Below are positions 48,417-57,492 of a DNA stretch of 64,000 bases, piece after piece (position 1 is the first letter of the stretch; every line of letters begins with the position of its first letter). Origin of the DNA: Microbacterium sulfonylureivorans (lineage in GTDB: Bacteria > Actinomycetota > Actinomycetes > Actinomycetales > Microbacteriaceae). The translations under genes and the position numbers were made by a program. The notes under the pieces were generated by a model. The model did not search any database. It saw only the letters and a list, made by a program, of their open reading frames with translations, and was not told where the DNA came from. The stretch is from positions 186,001 to 250,000 of the forward strand of contig NZ_RJAD01000003.1 in NCBI RefSeq assembly GCF_003999995.1, read 5' to 3'.

Positions 48417-49324
48417 CCGGCACGACGCTGTCCGAGACGCTGCTCCTCAACCAGGAGGCGCCGCGCACTCCGACCCCCACACGTCAGCGACTCCTCTCGC
48501 GCCGGATCGTGTGGCAGATCCTGCTGTACGCCCTCCTCATCGTCCTCGCGGTGATCTACATCTATCCCTTCCTGGTGCAGGTCGCGACGTCGTTCAAGAC
48601 GGAGGCCGAGGCGGCCTCCGATCCGATCTCGCTGATCCCGCAGACGTTCACTTTCGCCGCGTACGAACGGCTGTTCGGCCGCAGCGACTACCCGGTGTGG
48701 TTCGCCAACTCGACGATCGTGACGATCTGCGTGACGCTCGGCCGCGTGTTCTTCGTCTCGCTCGCGGGCTACGCGCTCGCCCGCCTGCAGTTCCGTGGCC
48801 GCGGGCTCGTCTTCGCAGCCGTGGTCGCCGTGATGGCTGTGCCCGCGGTCGTCCTGCTCATCCCGAAGTTCCTCGTGATCAATCAGCTCGGCATGTACGA
48901 CTCGTATGCGGGCATGATCATCCCGCTCCTCGTCGATGCGGCCGGCGTGTTCATCATGAAGAACTTCTTCGAGTCGATCCCCGTGTCTGTCGAGGAGCAG
49001 GCGCGGATCGACGGGGCAGGAGCGTTCCGCCTGTTCTGGTCGGTCGTCCTGCCGATGGCGCGACCCGCTCTCATCACGATCGTGATCCTGTCTTTCCAGG
49101 GATCGTGGAACGAGCTGAGCCATTTCATCGTCTCGACCCAGTCGCCCGAGCTGACGACTCTGACCAAGGGCGTGGCGTCGCTCGCCTCGGGTCAGCTCAG
49201 CCAGGGATCGCAGTATCCGATCAAGCTCGCTGCGGCGGCCATCATGACGATCCCGGTCGCCGTGATGTTCTTCGTCTTCCAGCGCCACATCATGAACACC
49301 GCCGAAGGAGCCGTCAAAGGATGA
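48413..49324 (+). CDS. Carbohydrate ABC transporter permease, MalG type
   Basis: A 303-residue permease with six helices and the EAA loop VEEQARIDGAGAFRLFWSVVLP. The N-terminal ~35 residues are cytoplasmic. ATG at 48413 follows GAAGGAGG, overlapping the previous gene by four bases, and its stop overlaps the glycosidase gene by four bases, so all four genes are one coupled operon. Confidence 0.92.
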   Translation: MTGTTLSETLLLNQEAPRTPTPTRQRLLSRRIVWQILLYALLIVLAVIYIYPFLVQVATSFKTEAEAASDPISLIPQTFTFAAYERLFGRSDYPVWFANSTIVTICVTLGRVFFVSLAGYALARLQFRGRGLVFAAVVAVMAVPAVVLLIPKFLVINQLGMYDSYAGMIIPLLVDAAGVFIMKNFFESIPVSVEEQARIDGAGAFRLFWSVVLPMARPALITIVILSFQGSWNELSHFIVSTQSPELTTLTKGVASLASGQLSQGSQYPIKLAAAAIMTIPVAVMFFVFQRHIMNTAEGAVKG

Positions 49325-51282
49325 CCGCCGCCGATGAGAGGGTCCAGCCCCTCCAACCACTGTTCGACGACGCCATCGTCGTCCTGCGCGCGCCGACCCA
49401 GGTCTGGTCGGGTCCCGACGGCGGGATCGGCGGGCAGCCCATCGACGGCGTCTATCACGGCGACGTGCGGCACGTCCGCGCTCTCTCGGCGCAGTGCCGG
49501 GACTCCGAGGTCGAGTGGATCTCGACCGCGCCGCACGGCCCCTCCCGGGTCGTGTTCGGCGGGCTGCTGCGCGGGCTCGACGACCCGTCACCCGATCCGA
49601 AGGTGCGTCTGCTGCGAGATCGGCGCGTCGCCGACGGCCGGATGACCGAGACCTGGACGATCGCGTCCCGCCTGCCCGTTCGCCTCGAGACGGTGCTGAC
49701 GCTGCGGATCGAGCCGGAGTTCGCCTCGCTCCACGATGTGAAGGCCGGGATCGCGGCATCCGCTCCCCTCGCCATCGAGACGACGGATGCCGCAGCCATC
49801 GTCCGGTCGGGCGATCAGTCGTTCGTCCTGGCCGCGCCGGGCGCCGCCGTCGGCACGGTCGACGGCGCGCTCACCGCGACGTGGCCGGTCGCGGTCGCAC
49901 CCGGAGGCACGGTGTCGGCGTCGTTCACGATCGACCTCCACGATCCGACTCTCGTTGTCCACGGTGCGCCGTCGTCGTGGACCGGGGTGGGCGCGCGCCC
50001 GGGCGAGACCGCGCATCCGCGCCTCGACCGCTGGCTCGACGTCGCCCTCGGCGACCTCGACGCCCTCCGTCTGACCCTCCCCTCGGATCGCGACGAGGGC
50101 GAGGGCGACGCGTTCTTCGCCGCCGGCGCGCCCTGGTTCTTCACGCTCTTCGGACGCGACTCCCTGTGGGCAGCGCGTCTGGTCCTCCCGCTCGACGCGG
50201 GGGTCGCGGCATCCACTCTGCGCGTTCTCGCGGCCGTGCAGGGCGTCGACGACGACCCGGCGACGGCGCAGGAGCCCGGGAAGATCCTTCACGAGCTGCG
50301 GTCGTCGGCGCTCGAGATCCCGGGCGAAGGAGTCGTGCTGCCGCCGCGATATTACGGCAGCGTCGACTCGACACCGCTGTGGGTGTGCCTGCTGGCCGAC
50401 GCCTGGCGTGCCGGGATGCCGGAGTCCGAGGTGCGCGCGCTGATCCCCGCCCTGCGGGGCGCCCTGCGCTGGATCGTCGAGTCCGGCGACAGCGACGGCG
50501 ACGGGTTCCTCGACTACATCGACCGCAGCGGGCGGGGTCTCGCGAACCAGGGCTGGAAGGACTCGGGCGACTCGATCCAGTGGCGCGACGGGCGTCTGGC
50601 CGAAGGTCCGATCGCGCTGTGCGAGGTGCAGGGCTACGCGTACGAGGCGGCACTGGCCGGCGCCGAGCTCCTGGAGCGCTTCGGCGGCGACGAGGACGGG
50701 GTCCGCGAGGACGGGGTCGGCGACGGCGACGCTCTGGATCCGCGCGCGCTGCGGGAGTGGGCCGCGTCACTGCGGGCGCGGTTCCGCGAGGCGTACTGGG
50801 TGGAGACGCCCGAAGGGCGCTATCCCGCGATCGCCCTCGACCGCGAGAAGCGGCCGGTGGACACGCTCACGAGCAACATCGGCCACCTCCTCGGCACGGG
50901 CATCCTCGACGCCGGGGAGGAGCGAGCGATCGCCGAGCTGCTGCTGGCGGGATCGATGTCGTCGGGGTACGGCATCCGGACCATGTCGACCGGAGCGGAC
51001 GGATACTGGCCGCTGTCCTACCACGGCGGCAGCGTCTGGGTGCACGACACCGCGATCATCGCGCGCGGGATGCGGCAGGCGGGGCTCCACGACGCGGCGC
51101 GCGCCGTCGCGGGCGGTCTCCTCGCCGCGGCCGAGGGCTTCGACTATCGCGTGCCCGAGCTGCACGCGGGCGATCCTGCGACGGAGTCGTCGGTGCCGAC
51201 CCCGTACCCGGCCGCCTGTCGACCGCAGGCGTGGTCGGCCGCGGCGGCGGTCGTGTGCCTCGAGATCCTCCGAGACAGCTGA
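49321..51282 (+). CDS. Glycogen-debranching-type glycosidase (MGH1-like)
   Basis: A 653-residue protein without a signal peptide, so cytoplasmic. The N-terminal ~230 residues form the beta-rich domain of the glycogen-debranching N-terminal family (IDGVYHGDVRHVRAL). The C-terminal (alpha/alpha)6 barrel has GAPWFFTLFGRDSLWAAR, the sugar-binding FGRDS motif with the putative catalytic acid, VDSTPLWVCLLADAWR, NQGWKDSGDSIQWRDG and SGYGIRTMSTGADGYWP. It should hydrolyse an alpha-glucoside brought in by the transporter. Its ATG overlaps the permease stop. Exact linkage specificity is not determinable. Confidence 0.85.
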   Translation: MTAADERVQPLQPLFDDAIVVLRAPTQVWSGPDGGIGGQPIDGVYHGDVRHVRALSAQCRDSEVEWISTAPHGPSRVVFGGLLRGLDDPSPDPKVRLLRDRRVADGRMTETWTIASRLPVRLETVLTLRIEPEFASLHDVKAGIAASAPLAIETTDAAAIVRSGDQSFVLAAPGAAVGTVDGALTATWPVAVAPGGTVSASFTIDLHDPTLVVHGAPSSWTGVGARPGETAHPRLDRWLDVALGDLDALRLTLPSDRDEGEGDAFFAAGAPWFFTLFGRDSLWAARLVLPLDAGVAASTLRVLAAVQGVDDDPATAQEPGKILHELRSSALEIPGEGVVLPPRYYGSVDSTPLWVCLLADAWRAGMPESEVRALIPALRGALRWIVESGDSDGDGFLDYIDRSGRGLANQGWKDSGDSIQWRDGRLAEGPIALCEVQGYAYEAALAGAELLERFGGDEDGVREDGVGDGDALDPRALREWAASLRARFREAYWVETPEGRYPAIALDREKRPVDTLTSNIGHLLGTGILDAGEERAIAELLLAGSMSSGYGIRTMSTGADGYWPLSYHGGSVWVHDTAIIARGMRQAGLHDAARAVAGGLLAAAEGFDYRVPELHAGDPATESSVPTPYPAACRPQAWSAAAAVVCLEILRDS

Positions 51283-51291
51283 CGCTTCGGG

Positions 51292-51774
51292 TCAGTCGAC
51301 CTTCGCGACGGTCCCGCCGGTCAGCCGGACGAGCTCGTCGTACGTCAGCGGGAAGACGGTGTGCGGCGTGCCGCCGGCCGCCCAGACCTCGTCGTAGTCG
51401 GCGAGGTCCTCGTCGACCACGGTCGTGAGGGGTGCGGGATGCCCCGTCGGGGCTACGCCGCCGATGGCCTGGCCGGTCGCCTGCCGCACCTGCTCGGGGG
51501 TCGCGCGGCGGATGCTCTCGCGCCCGAGACGCTCGGCCAGCGCCGCGGTGTCGACCCGATGCGCCCCGCTCGTCATGACGAGGAGCGGCTCGTCGTCGGA
51601 CCAGAACACGAGGCTGTTCGCGATGGCGCCCACCTCGATGCCGAGCGCTGCCGCGGCGAGCGCGGCGGTGGAAGCGGCATCCGGCAGCACGACGATCTCG
51701 CCGGAGATCCCGGCTGCGCGAAGGGAGTCGTGGACGAGGACGCTGCGGGCGGGGAGGTCGTTCGGCGCGGTCAC
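51292..51774 (-). CDS. YbaK/EbsC-type aminoacyl-tRNA deacylase-like protein
   Basis: A 160-residue protein of the YbaK/prolyl-tRNA-editing superfamily. VGAIANSLVFWSDDEPLLVMTSG contains the lysine-poor strand of the actinobacterial subgroup, and QAIGGVAPTGHPAPLTTVVDEDL is the conserved GGxxPxG(H) substrate loop. Such enzymes hydrolyse mischarged Cys- or Ala-tRNA; the specific substrate is unknown. The catalytic lysine typical of YbaK is not obvious at its position (ANS instead of CKS). Start GTG at 51774. Confidence 0.75.
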   Translation of the reverse strand: MTAPNDLPARSVLVHDSLRAAGISGEIVVLPDAASTAALAAAALGIEVGAIANSLVFWSDDEPLLVMTSGAHRVDTAALAERLGRESIRRATPEQVRQATGQAIGGVAPTGHPAPLTTVVDEDLADYDEVWAAGGTPHTVFPLTYDELVRLTGGTVAKVD

Positions 51775-51783
51775 CCGACCAGC

Positions 51784-52590
51784 CTACGAGGGGTCGGCGA
51801 CCCGACCGTGCGCGAGGATCTCGGCGTGCGGCATGAGCAGCCAGCCGTCGTCGGCGGCAGCCCACTCCCGCCAGCCGTCCGAGATCCGCTGGAGGAGTCC
51901 GTCGTCGGCGCCGGCAGCGCGGGCCGATTCGGCGAACGAGGAGTGCAGCGCCCGGTCGGCCCACGCCCCGCCCCACCAGGCCCGGTCCGCGGGCGACTCG
52001 AACAGCCACAGGGTCGCGGTGGAGCGGATGTCGGGGAGCCCCGCCGCCATCGCCCAGGACTTCAGGCGTCGCCCGGCGGCGGGCTCACCCGACACGCTCC
52101 GGTGCGTCGCCAGGTAGAGGCGGTGCCACTCGTCGAGGCCCGGGAGCCGGGGGAACCAGATGGTGCCCTCGTAGTCGACGTCGCGGGCGGCGACGATTCC
52201 GTCCGGTCCGGCGACGCGTCCGAACTCGCGCAGCGCGTCGACCGGACGCGCGAGGTGCTGCAGCAGCTGATGGGCGTGCACGACGTCGAACTCGCCGTCG
52301 GCGTACTCGAGCGCGTATGCGTCCGCGACGGCGAACGAGAGGTTCGGCGCTCGGTGATCGGCAGCGGCCTGGTCGACGACGTCGGCCGAGGCATCCGCGC
52401 CCACGACTCTGCCGGGAGCGACGAGCGTCGCGAGGTCGGCGGTGATCGTACCGGGGCCGCTGCCGACATCGAGGACGGACAGACCCGGCCTCAGGTGCGG
52501 CAGGAGGTACGCCGCCGAGTTCTCGGCGGTGCGCCACCGGTGCGCTCGGAGGACGCTCTCGTGGTGACCGTGGGTGTACGGGTCGGGCAT
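51784..52590 (-). CDS. SAM-dependent methyltransferase (UbiE/COQ5-like)
   Basis: A 268-residue class I methyltransferase: motif I VLDVGSGPGTITADLA near residue 38, motif II-like VVGADASADVVDQA, and FDVVHAHQLLQHLARP. DVDYEGTIWFPRLPG is characteristic of a subgroup that methylates small molecules. Substrate unknown. Start ATG at 52590. It ends nine bases before the YbaK-like gene's start on the same strand. Confidence 0.82.
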   Translation of the reverse strand: MPDPYTHGHHESVLRAHRWRTAENSAAYLLPHLRPGLSVLDVGSGPGTITADLATLVAPGRVVGADASADVVDQAAADHRAPNLSFAVADAYALEYADGEFDVVHAHQLLQHLARPVDALREFGRVAGPDGIVAARDVDYEGTIWFPRLPGLDEWHRLYLATHRSVSGEPAAGRRLKSWAMAAGLPDIRSTATLWLFESPADRAWWGGAWADRALHSSFAESARAAGADDGLLQRISDGWREWAAADDGWLLMPHAEILAHGRVADPS

Positions 52591-52617
52591 GCGCCGACAG
52601 TACCTCGCTGAGCACTC

Positions 52618-52666
52618 TGGCGCAGGAATGTGACGACGGCTCGCGATGACGTCGCATTCTGCGCCA
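52618..52666. repeat. Long inverted repeat in the methyltransferase/dehydrogenase divergent spacer
   Basis: Arms TGGCGCAGGAATGTGACG (52618-52635) and its complement CGTCGCATTCTGCGCCA (52650-52666) pair with a single bulged G and one mismatch, loop 14 bases. In a divergent spacer, between two start codons, this is more likely an operator or RNA structure than a terminator. Confidence 0.65.
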
Positions 52667-52780
52667 CGTCGCGCGTGGCGGTTGAACACTTCGCCAGACG
52701 GTGTTCCAATAGAAGTGGATGCCGCAAAGCCGCGGCGTCCGCAGCGCACTGCCCACAAGGCCCGCCGAAGGAAGAACGCG

Positions 52781-53866
52781 ATGACGCACGCCATGCCCAC
52801 TCTGCCCCTGCCCGACTTCTCGCACGAGCGGGTGGAGGTGATCACCGGACGGCGAAGCGGACTGTTCATCACCGTCGCGCTGCACTCCTCCGTTCTCGGC
52901 TCCGCTCTCGGCGGCGCACGCCTGTGGACCTACCCGCACTGGAGCGACGCCCTCGGCGACGCCCTGCGCCTGTCGGCGGCGATGACGCTGAAGAACGCGG
53001 CGGCCGGGCTCGACGCCGGTGGCGGAAAGTCCGTCATCGCCCTGCCCCAGGGCACCGTCCTCGACGCCGAGCGTCGCCGCGCCGCCTTCCTCGACCTCGG
53101 TGACGCCGTCGAGTCGCTGCAGGGCCTGTACCGCACCGCCGAAGACGTCGGCTCGACCACCGACGACATGCTCGTGGTGAGCGAGCGCACCGAGCACGTC
53201 GTGGGTCTCCCCGATGCCGTCGGCGGCTCGGGCGAACCCGCCGGCCCGACGAGTCTCGGCGTGTACGAGTCGCTGCGGGCCACGCTCGAGCGCGTGACCG
53301 GGTCGGCCGACCTGCAGGGTCGCCGCATCACCGTCTCCGGCCTCGGCCAGGTGGGCAGCCGCCTCGCCGTGCGCATGGCCGCCGAGGGTGCCATCCTCAC
53401 CGTGACGGACGTCAACCCCGCCAAGCGCGACCTCGCCCTCGAGCTCGGCGCCGACTGGAGCCTTCCCGGCGAGGAGCACCTCGTTCCCGCCGACGTGTTC
53501 GTCCCGGCCGGCATCGGCGGCCTCCTCACCGACGACGTGATCGACGCGCTCGACGCGAAGGCCGTGTGCGGTCCCGCGAACAACCCTCTCGCCGCGCGGA
53601 GCGGCGCCGACCGACTGGCGGGACGCGGCATCCTGTACGCGCCCGACTTCGTCGTGAATGCGGGCGGCGTGATCTACCTCGACCTCGAGGCGAAGAAGAT
53701 CGGCACGCGCGCCGAGGTGATGGCGCGCGTCGCCGAGATCGGCGACACCGTGCGCCGGGTGTTCGACGAGGCCGAGGGACGCGGCGTCACTCCGCTCGAG
53801 GCCGCCGAGGGTCTCGCCGCCGAGCGACTCGCCGCCGGCGCGAACCGGCACGCCCTGGCCCGCTGA
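52781..53866 (+). CDS. Leu/Val/Phe/Glu dehydrogenase family protein
   Basis: A 361-residue amino-acid dehydrogenase. The substrate/catalytic lysines are in AMTLKNAAAGLDAGGGKSVI (K in TLKN and GGGK), and the Rossmann motif is RITVSGLGQVGSRLA. DVGSTTDDM and ADVFVPAGIGGLLTDD are typical of valine/leucine dehydrogenases, which deaminate branched-chain amino acids with NAD+. Valine dehydrogenase is the best guess. ATG at 52781 has GAAGGAAG upstream; it is followed by a strong terminator. Confidence 0.88.
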   Translation: MTHAMPTLPLPDFSHERVEVITGRRSGLFITVALHSSVLGSALGGARLWTYPHWSDALGDALRLSAAMTLKNAAAGLDAGGGKSVIALPQGTVLDAERRRAAFLDLGDAVESLQGLYRTAEDVGSTTDDMLVVSERTEHVVGLPDAVGGSGEPAGPTSLGVYESLRATLERVTGSADLQGRRITVSGLGQVGSRLAVRMAAEGAILTVTDVNPAKRDLALELGADWSLPGEEHLVPADVFVPAGIGGLLTDDVIDALDAKAVCGPANNPLAARSGADRLAGRGILYAPDFVVNAGGVIYLDLEAKKIGTRAEVMARVAEIGDTVRRVFDEAEGRGVTPLEAAEGLAAERLAAGANRHALAR

Positions 53867-53872
53867 CCCGTT

Positions 53873-53902
53873 CCGGGGCGCCCTCCTGACAGGGCGCCCC
53901 GG
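53873..53902 (+). terminator. Hairpin terminator after the amino-acid dehydrogenase
   Basis: Perfect 12-bp stem (CCGGGGCGCCCT and complement) with a 6-base loop, beginning seven bases after the stop. Confidence 0.85.
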
Positions 53903-53963
53903 GACGTCGGTCGTGGCAGTCACGGTGGGACTTGGTCCCACATCCTTCGGAATCCCGTTCCAT

Positions 53964-53978
53964 ACCGACCGTTCGGAT
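53964..53978. promoter_or_regulatory. Candidate TetR-type operator upstream of the CoA ligase gene
   Basis: ACCGACCGTTCGGAT has CCGA/TCGG arms and resembles actinobacterial TetR operators of fatty- or aromatic-acid catabolism (ACCGACC-n-CGGT type). It lies 51 bases before the start codon. Confidence 0.35.
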
Positions 53979-54028
53979 GGCAGGATGAGAGTGGCGCAGC
54001 GTCGCGCCGCCCGATCGAAGGAGATCCG

Positions 54029-55639
54029 TTGTTCACCAGTGCGTACCCCGACGTCGACATCCCCGACCTGAGCATCTACGACTACCTGTTCGGCAGCCTC
54101 GAGGGCGACGATCTGGGCAAGGTCGCGCTCATCGATCCGGCGACGGGGACCGAGACCACCTATGGCGTGCTCCGCGCTCAGATCGACGCGTTCGCGGGTG
54201 CGCTCGCGGCTCGCGGAGTCGGTCCGGGGGCCGGCGAGGGCGAGCAGACCGTGCTCGGACTGCTGTGCCCGAACGTGCCGGCGTTCGCCACGGTGTTCCA
54301 CGGGATCCTTCGCGCGGGTGCCACCGTGACGACCATCAACTCGCTCTATACCGCGGGCGAGATCGAGAAGCAGCTGCGGGATGCCGGGGCCACCTGGCTC
54401 ATCACCGTCCGTCCGCTCCTCCCCCAGGCGGCGGCCGCCGCGGAGGCGGTCGGCATCCCGCATGAGCGCGTCATCGTGCTCGACGGAGCCGCCGGGCATC
54501 CGAACCTGCGCGAGCTGCTGACCGAGCAGGCGCCGGCGCCGCAGGTGTCGTTCGATCCGTCGACGCATGTCGCCGTGCTGCCCTATTCGTCGGGCACGAC
54601 CGGCATCCCCAAGGGAGTCATGCTGTCGCATCGCAACCTGGTCGCGAACGTGCAGCAGTGCCGCACCAACATCGATCTGCGCGACACGGATCGGGTGCTC
54701 GCGGTGCTGCCCTTCTTCCACATCTACGGCATGACCGTGCTGCTCAATCTGGCGCTGCGCCAGGGCGCGAGCCTCGTCACGATGCCGAAGTTCGACCTCG
54801 TCGAGTTCCTCACGAACATCCAGCAGCATCAGTGCACGTACCTGTACATCGCTCCGCCGATCGCGGTCGCGCTGGCGAAGCATCCGATCGTCGACCAGTT
54901 CGACATATCGAGCGTCCACACCGTCTTCTCCGGGGCCGCGCCGCTCGACGGCGACACCGCCGAGCTGGCGGGTCGGCGGATCAACGCCCGCATGATGCAG
55001 GGCTACGGCATGAGCGAGCTCAGTCCGGTCTCGCACGCGATGCCGTTCGAGCGCGACGACATCCCGGTGAGCTCGGTCGGCGTGCTGCTGCCCAATCAGG
55101 AGGCGAAGCTCATCGACACCGCGACGGGCGAGGAGATCGCAGAGGTGGGCGCCGAGGGCGTGACGCTGCCCGGTGAGCTGTGGGTGAAGGGACCGAACGT
55201 CATGCTCGGCTATCTCGGCAAGCCCGAAGCGACTGCCGAGACCCTCGACGCCGACGGGTTCCTGCACACCGGCGACGTCGCGGTCTACCACGAGGGCGGC
55301 TACTTCTCGATCGTCGACCGCGTGAAGGAGCTCATCAAGTACAAGGGCTACCAGATCGCGCCGGCGGAGCTCGAGGCGCTGCTCCTCGGCCATCCGAAGG
55401 TGATGGATGCCGCGGTCATCGGCGTGCTCGACGACGACAGGCAGGAGATCCCCAAGGCGTTCATCGTCGCCGCTCCCGACTCCGGTCTCACCGAGGACGA
55501 GGTCATGGCCTTCGTCGCCGAGCACGTCGCCCCGCACAAGAAGGTGCGTCGCGTCGAGTTCATCGACGCGATCCCGAAGTCGAGCGCCGGCAAGATCCTC
55601 CGCAAGGACCTCCGGGCGCGCGAGGTCGCACCGGTCTGA
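54029..55639 (+). CDS. 4-coumarate-CoA ligase-like AMP-binding enzyme
   Basis: A 536-residue ANL-superfamily enzyme that activates a carboxylic acid as acyl-AMP and transfers it to CoA. Seen: A3/P-loop YSSGTTGIPKGVMLSHRNL, FFHIYGM, YGMSELSPV (A5), GFLHTGDVA (A7), DRVKELIKYKGYQIAPAELE (A8 hinge) and the catalytic lysine in KSSAGKILRKDL (A10). The profile is closest to 4-coumarate-CoA ligases. It uses a TTG start at 54029 with GAAGGAG seven bases upstream. The real substrate is probably an aromatic or medium-chain acid, not certain. Confidence 0.88.
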   Translation: MFTSAYPDVDIPDLSIYDYLFGSLEGDDLGKVALIDPATGTETTYGVLRAQIDAFAGALAARGVGPGAGEGEQTVLGLLCPNVPAFATVFHGILRAGATVTTINSLYTAGEIEKQLRDAGATWLITVRPLLPQAAAAAEAVGIPHERVIVLDGAAGHPNLRELLTEQAPAPQVSFDPSTHVAVLPYSSGTTGIPKGVMLSHRNLVANVQQCRTNIDLRDTDRVLAVLPFFHIYGMTVLLNLALRQGASLVTMPKFDLVEFLTNIQQHQCTYLYIAPPIAVALAKHPIVDQFDISSVHTVFSGAAPLDGDTAELAGRRINARMMQGYGMSELSPVSHAMPFERDDIPVSSVGVLLPNQEAKLIDTATGEEIAEVGAEGVTLPGELWVKGPNVMLGYLGKPEATAETLDADGFLHTGDVAVYHEGGYFSIVDRVKELIKYKGYQIAPAELEALLLGHPKVMDAAVIGVLDDDRQEIPKAFIVAAPDSGLTEDEVMAFVAEHVAPHKKVRRVEFIDAIPKSSAGKILRKDLRAREVAPV

Positions 55640-55656
55640 CCTCGCATGACCTGAAG

Positions 55657-55776
55657 TCGGGACCCCGCTTCCCGACGACGAACGGCGCGAGCGGATGTCT
55701 CGACCCTGCGGTCGCGCACTCGTCGTCGGGACCTCGCTTCCCGGCGACGAACGGCGAGCGGATGCCTCGACCCGCG
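55657..55776. repeat. Imperfect direct repeat, two ~53-bp copies with period 69
   Basis: Copies at 55657-55710 and 55726-55776 share TCGGGACC(C/T)CGCTTCCC, then GACGAACGGCG, GAGCGGATG and CTCGACCC. They lie between the CoA ligase and ZIP transporter genes. Confidence 0.88.
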
Positions 55777-55818
55777 TGGCCCGGCGTCCGCTCGTCGCGC
55801 GAGGGCTAGGTTGGCGCC

Positions 55819-56577
55819 ATGGATGGCGTGTGGCTCGCCGCTCTGAGCGGCCTGATCGGCGGCGGCACACTGCTCGTGGGCGCCGCCGTCGCCTGGTTCG
55901 TCGACATTCCGCAGCGTGTCGTCGCGGGCATCATGGCGCTCGGCGCCGGTGTGCTGATCTCGACGCTGGCCTTCGAGCTCGTCGAGGAGGCCGCCGACGT
56001 CGGAGGGCTCATCCCGACATCGATCGGCTTCCTGGTCGGCGCGATCCTCTACATCGTGGCGGACTGGCTGGTCTCGCGACCGAAGGAGCCGCGGCCGGCC
56101 ACACCGGCGAACATCGTCGCCCGACGCCAGGGCGCGAAGCTGGCCGGCGGCACCGGCGTCGCGATCGCGATCGGCGCACTGATCGACGGCATCCCCGAGT
56201 CGATCGTGATGGGCCTGTCGGTGTTGCAGGGCGGGATCAGCATCCCGATCGTGGCGGCGATCGCCATCAGCAACTTCCCCGAGGGGCTGGGCTCGACCGC
56301 AGCACTCAAGAGCAGCGGGTCGAGCGGGCGGAGGATCGCGCTGCTGTGGTCGAGCATCGCCGCCGTGACCGTGATCGCCGCCGTCCTCGGCTACGTCGCG
56401 TTCCAGTCCGCGCCGGTCGGCCTCATCGCACTCATCACGACCGTCGCCGCGGGCGGCCTGCTGGCAATGGTCTGCAACACGATGATCCCCGAGGCATTCG
56501 ATGAGCAGCAGGCACTCACCGGGCTGTATGCCACGATCGGTTTCCTGGCGGCGTTCCTGCTGCACGAGCTCGCCTGA
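55819..56577 (+). CDS. ZIP family metal transporter
   Basis: A 252-residue membrane protein with about eight helices. The metal path is in FELVEEAADVGG, IGALIDGIPESIVMGLSVL (helix 4) and AIAISNFPEGLGSTAAL (helix 5), the ZIP signature with its conserved His/Asp/Glu residues changed to Asp/Glu/Asn combinations found in bacterial members. It probably imports zinc, iron or manganese. A His-rich loop between helices 3 and 4 is absent. Confidence 0.85.
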   Translation: MDGVWLAALSGLIGGGTLLVGAAVAWFVDIPQRVVAGIMALGAGVLISTLAFELVEEAADVGGLIPTSIGFLVGAILYIVADWLVSRPKEPRPATPANIVARRQGAKLAGGTGVAIAIGALIDGIPESIVMGLSVLQGGISIPIVAAIAISNFPEGLGSTAALKSSGSSGRRIALLWSSIAAVTVIAAVLGYVAFQSAPVGLIALITTVAAGGLLAMVCNTMIPEAFDEQQALTGLYATIGFLAAFLLHELA

Positions 56578-56940
56578 CCAGGACTCCGGCTCACGCAAGC
56601 CTCGTCCGAGCCGGGATCCGGCTCGGGCACCGCCTCGCCTGAGCCCGGACCCCCTTCGAGCACCCGCCTCGCCCACGCGCGCCCCCACGCGAGCACCCGC
56701 CTCGCCTGAGCCCGAACCCCACTCGAGCACCCGCCTCGCCTGAGCCCGGACCCCACTCGAGCACCACCTCGTCCGGGCACGGACCCACTCGAGCACCCGC
56801 CTCGCCTGAGCCCGGACCCCACTCGAGCACCACCTCAGCCGGAGACGGACCCCACTCGAGCACCCGCCTCGCCTGACCGGCACTCCAGCTCCAGACCCAA
56901 TCGCGCGACAGGGACTCCAGCCCGAACACCCACCTCACCT
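56578..56940. repeat. Degenerate ~33-bp tandem array after the ZIP gene
   Basis: Units beginning GAGCACC start at 56659, 56692, 56726, 56760, 56792, 56826 and 56859 (intervals 32-34), consensus CGAGCACCCGCCTCGCCTGA then GCCCGGACCCCACT. More degenerate relatives extend from the ZIP stop to about 56940. No gene is supported in the 479-base gap 56578-57056; apparent reading frames there are repeat translations. Confidence 0.9.
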
Positions 56941-57056
56941 GAGCGTTGCGGCTGATGGGCGGAAGCAGCATACGCGGCGGGGCACCGCCCGCACCGGCGC
57001 ACCGGCGCACCGCCGAAACTGCCGGCGAAGTGCCTTCTCTCGCGCGTTCGCGATCG

Positions 57057-57365
57057 TCAGCTCAGATCGAGCACGACTCGGAAGGGCGCCGGGCCGTCGT
57101 CGGCTGCGCGCATCACCTCGTGGTGTCGACGATCGATGGGGTGCGTCGACGCGGCGCCGACGCGGCGAGCCCGATCGATGTCGTCGGTCTCCATCGCGTA
57201 GACGATGACCGGGCCGTCGCTGGTATCCAAGATGATCGCAGTCTCGTGGGACACGCCTTCTGCCCGCAGCGTTTCGATCGCTTCGCTGCGAAGCGGACCG
57301 TTCACCTCCCCCAGCCAGTGCTCGACGGACGCTCGCATCTCGGGATTCAGCCGACGCACGCTCAT
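57057..57365 (-). CDS. Small DUF6176-like protein
   Basis: A 102-residue soluble protein: RRLNPEMRASVEHWLGEVNG, ETLRAEGVSHETAIILDTSDG, VIVYAMETDDIDRA and THPIDRRHHEVM. The alternation resembles DUF6176 dimeric alpha-beta-barrel-like proteins with a HP(I/V)D-xxH motif. No ribosome-binding site is obvious; GTG three codons upstream is an alternative start. It is flanked on both sides by repeat arrays. Function unknown. Confidence 0.6.
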   Translation of the reverse strand: MSVRRLNPEMRASVEHWLGEVNGPLRSEAIETLRAEGVSHETAIILDTSDGPVIVYAMETDDIDRARRVGAASTHPIDRRHHEVMRAADDGPAPFRVVLDLS

Positions 57366-57492
57366 ATGTATCACCGAAGAATGCTAGAGCGCCGAGGCCC
57401 CAGGACGTGATGGCTTCGCGTCGTCGTGGGTCGATCGATCCAGCCCGTTCGTTCCCCAGGCGGATCGGTCCGGGGTCGAACTTCCCCCGCGT

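Noticed and set aside
55348..56883. 511-codon minus-strand frame across the ZIP gene
   Set aside because: Antisense to a clear ZIP transporter and partly a translation of the 33-bp repeats.
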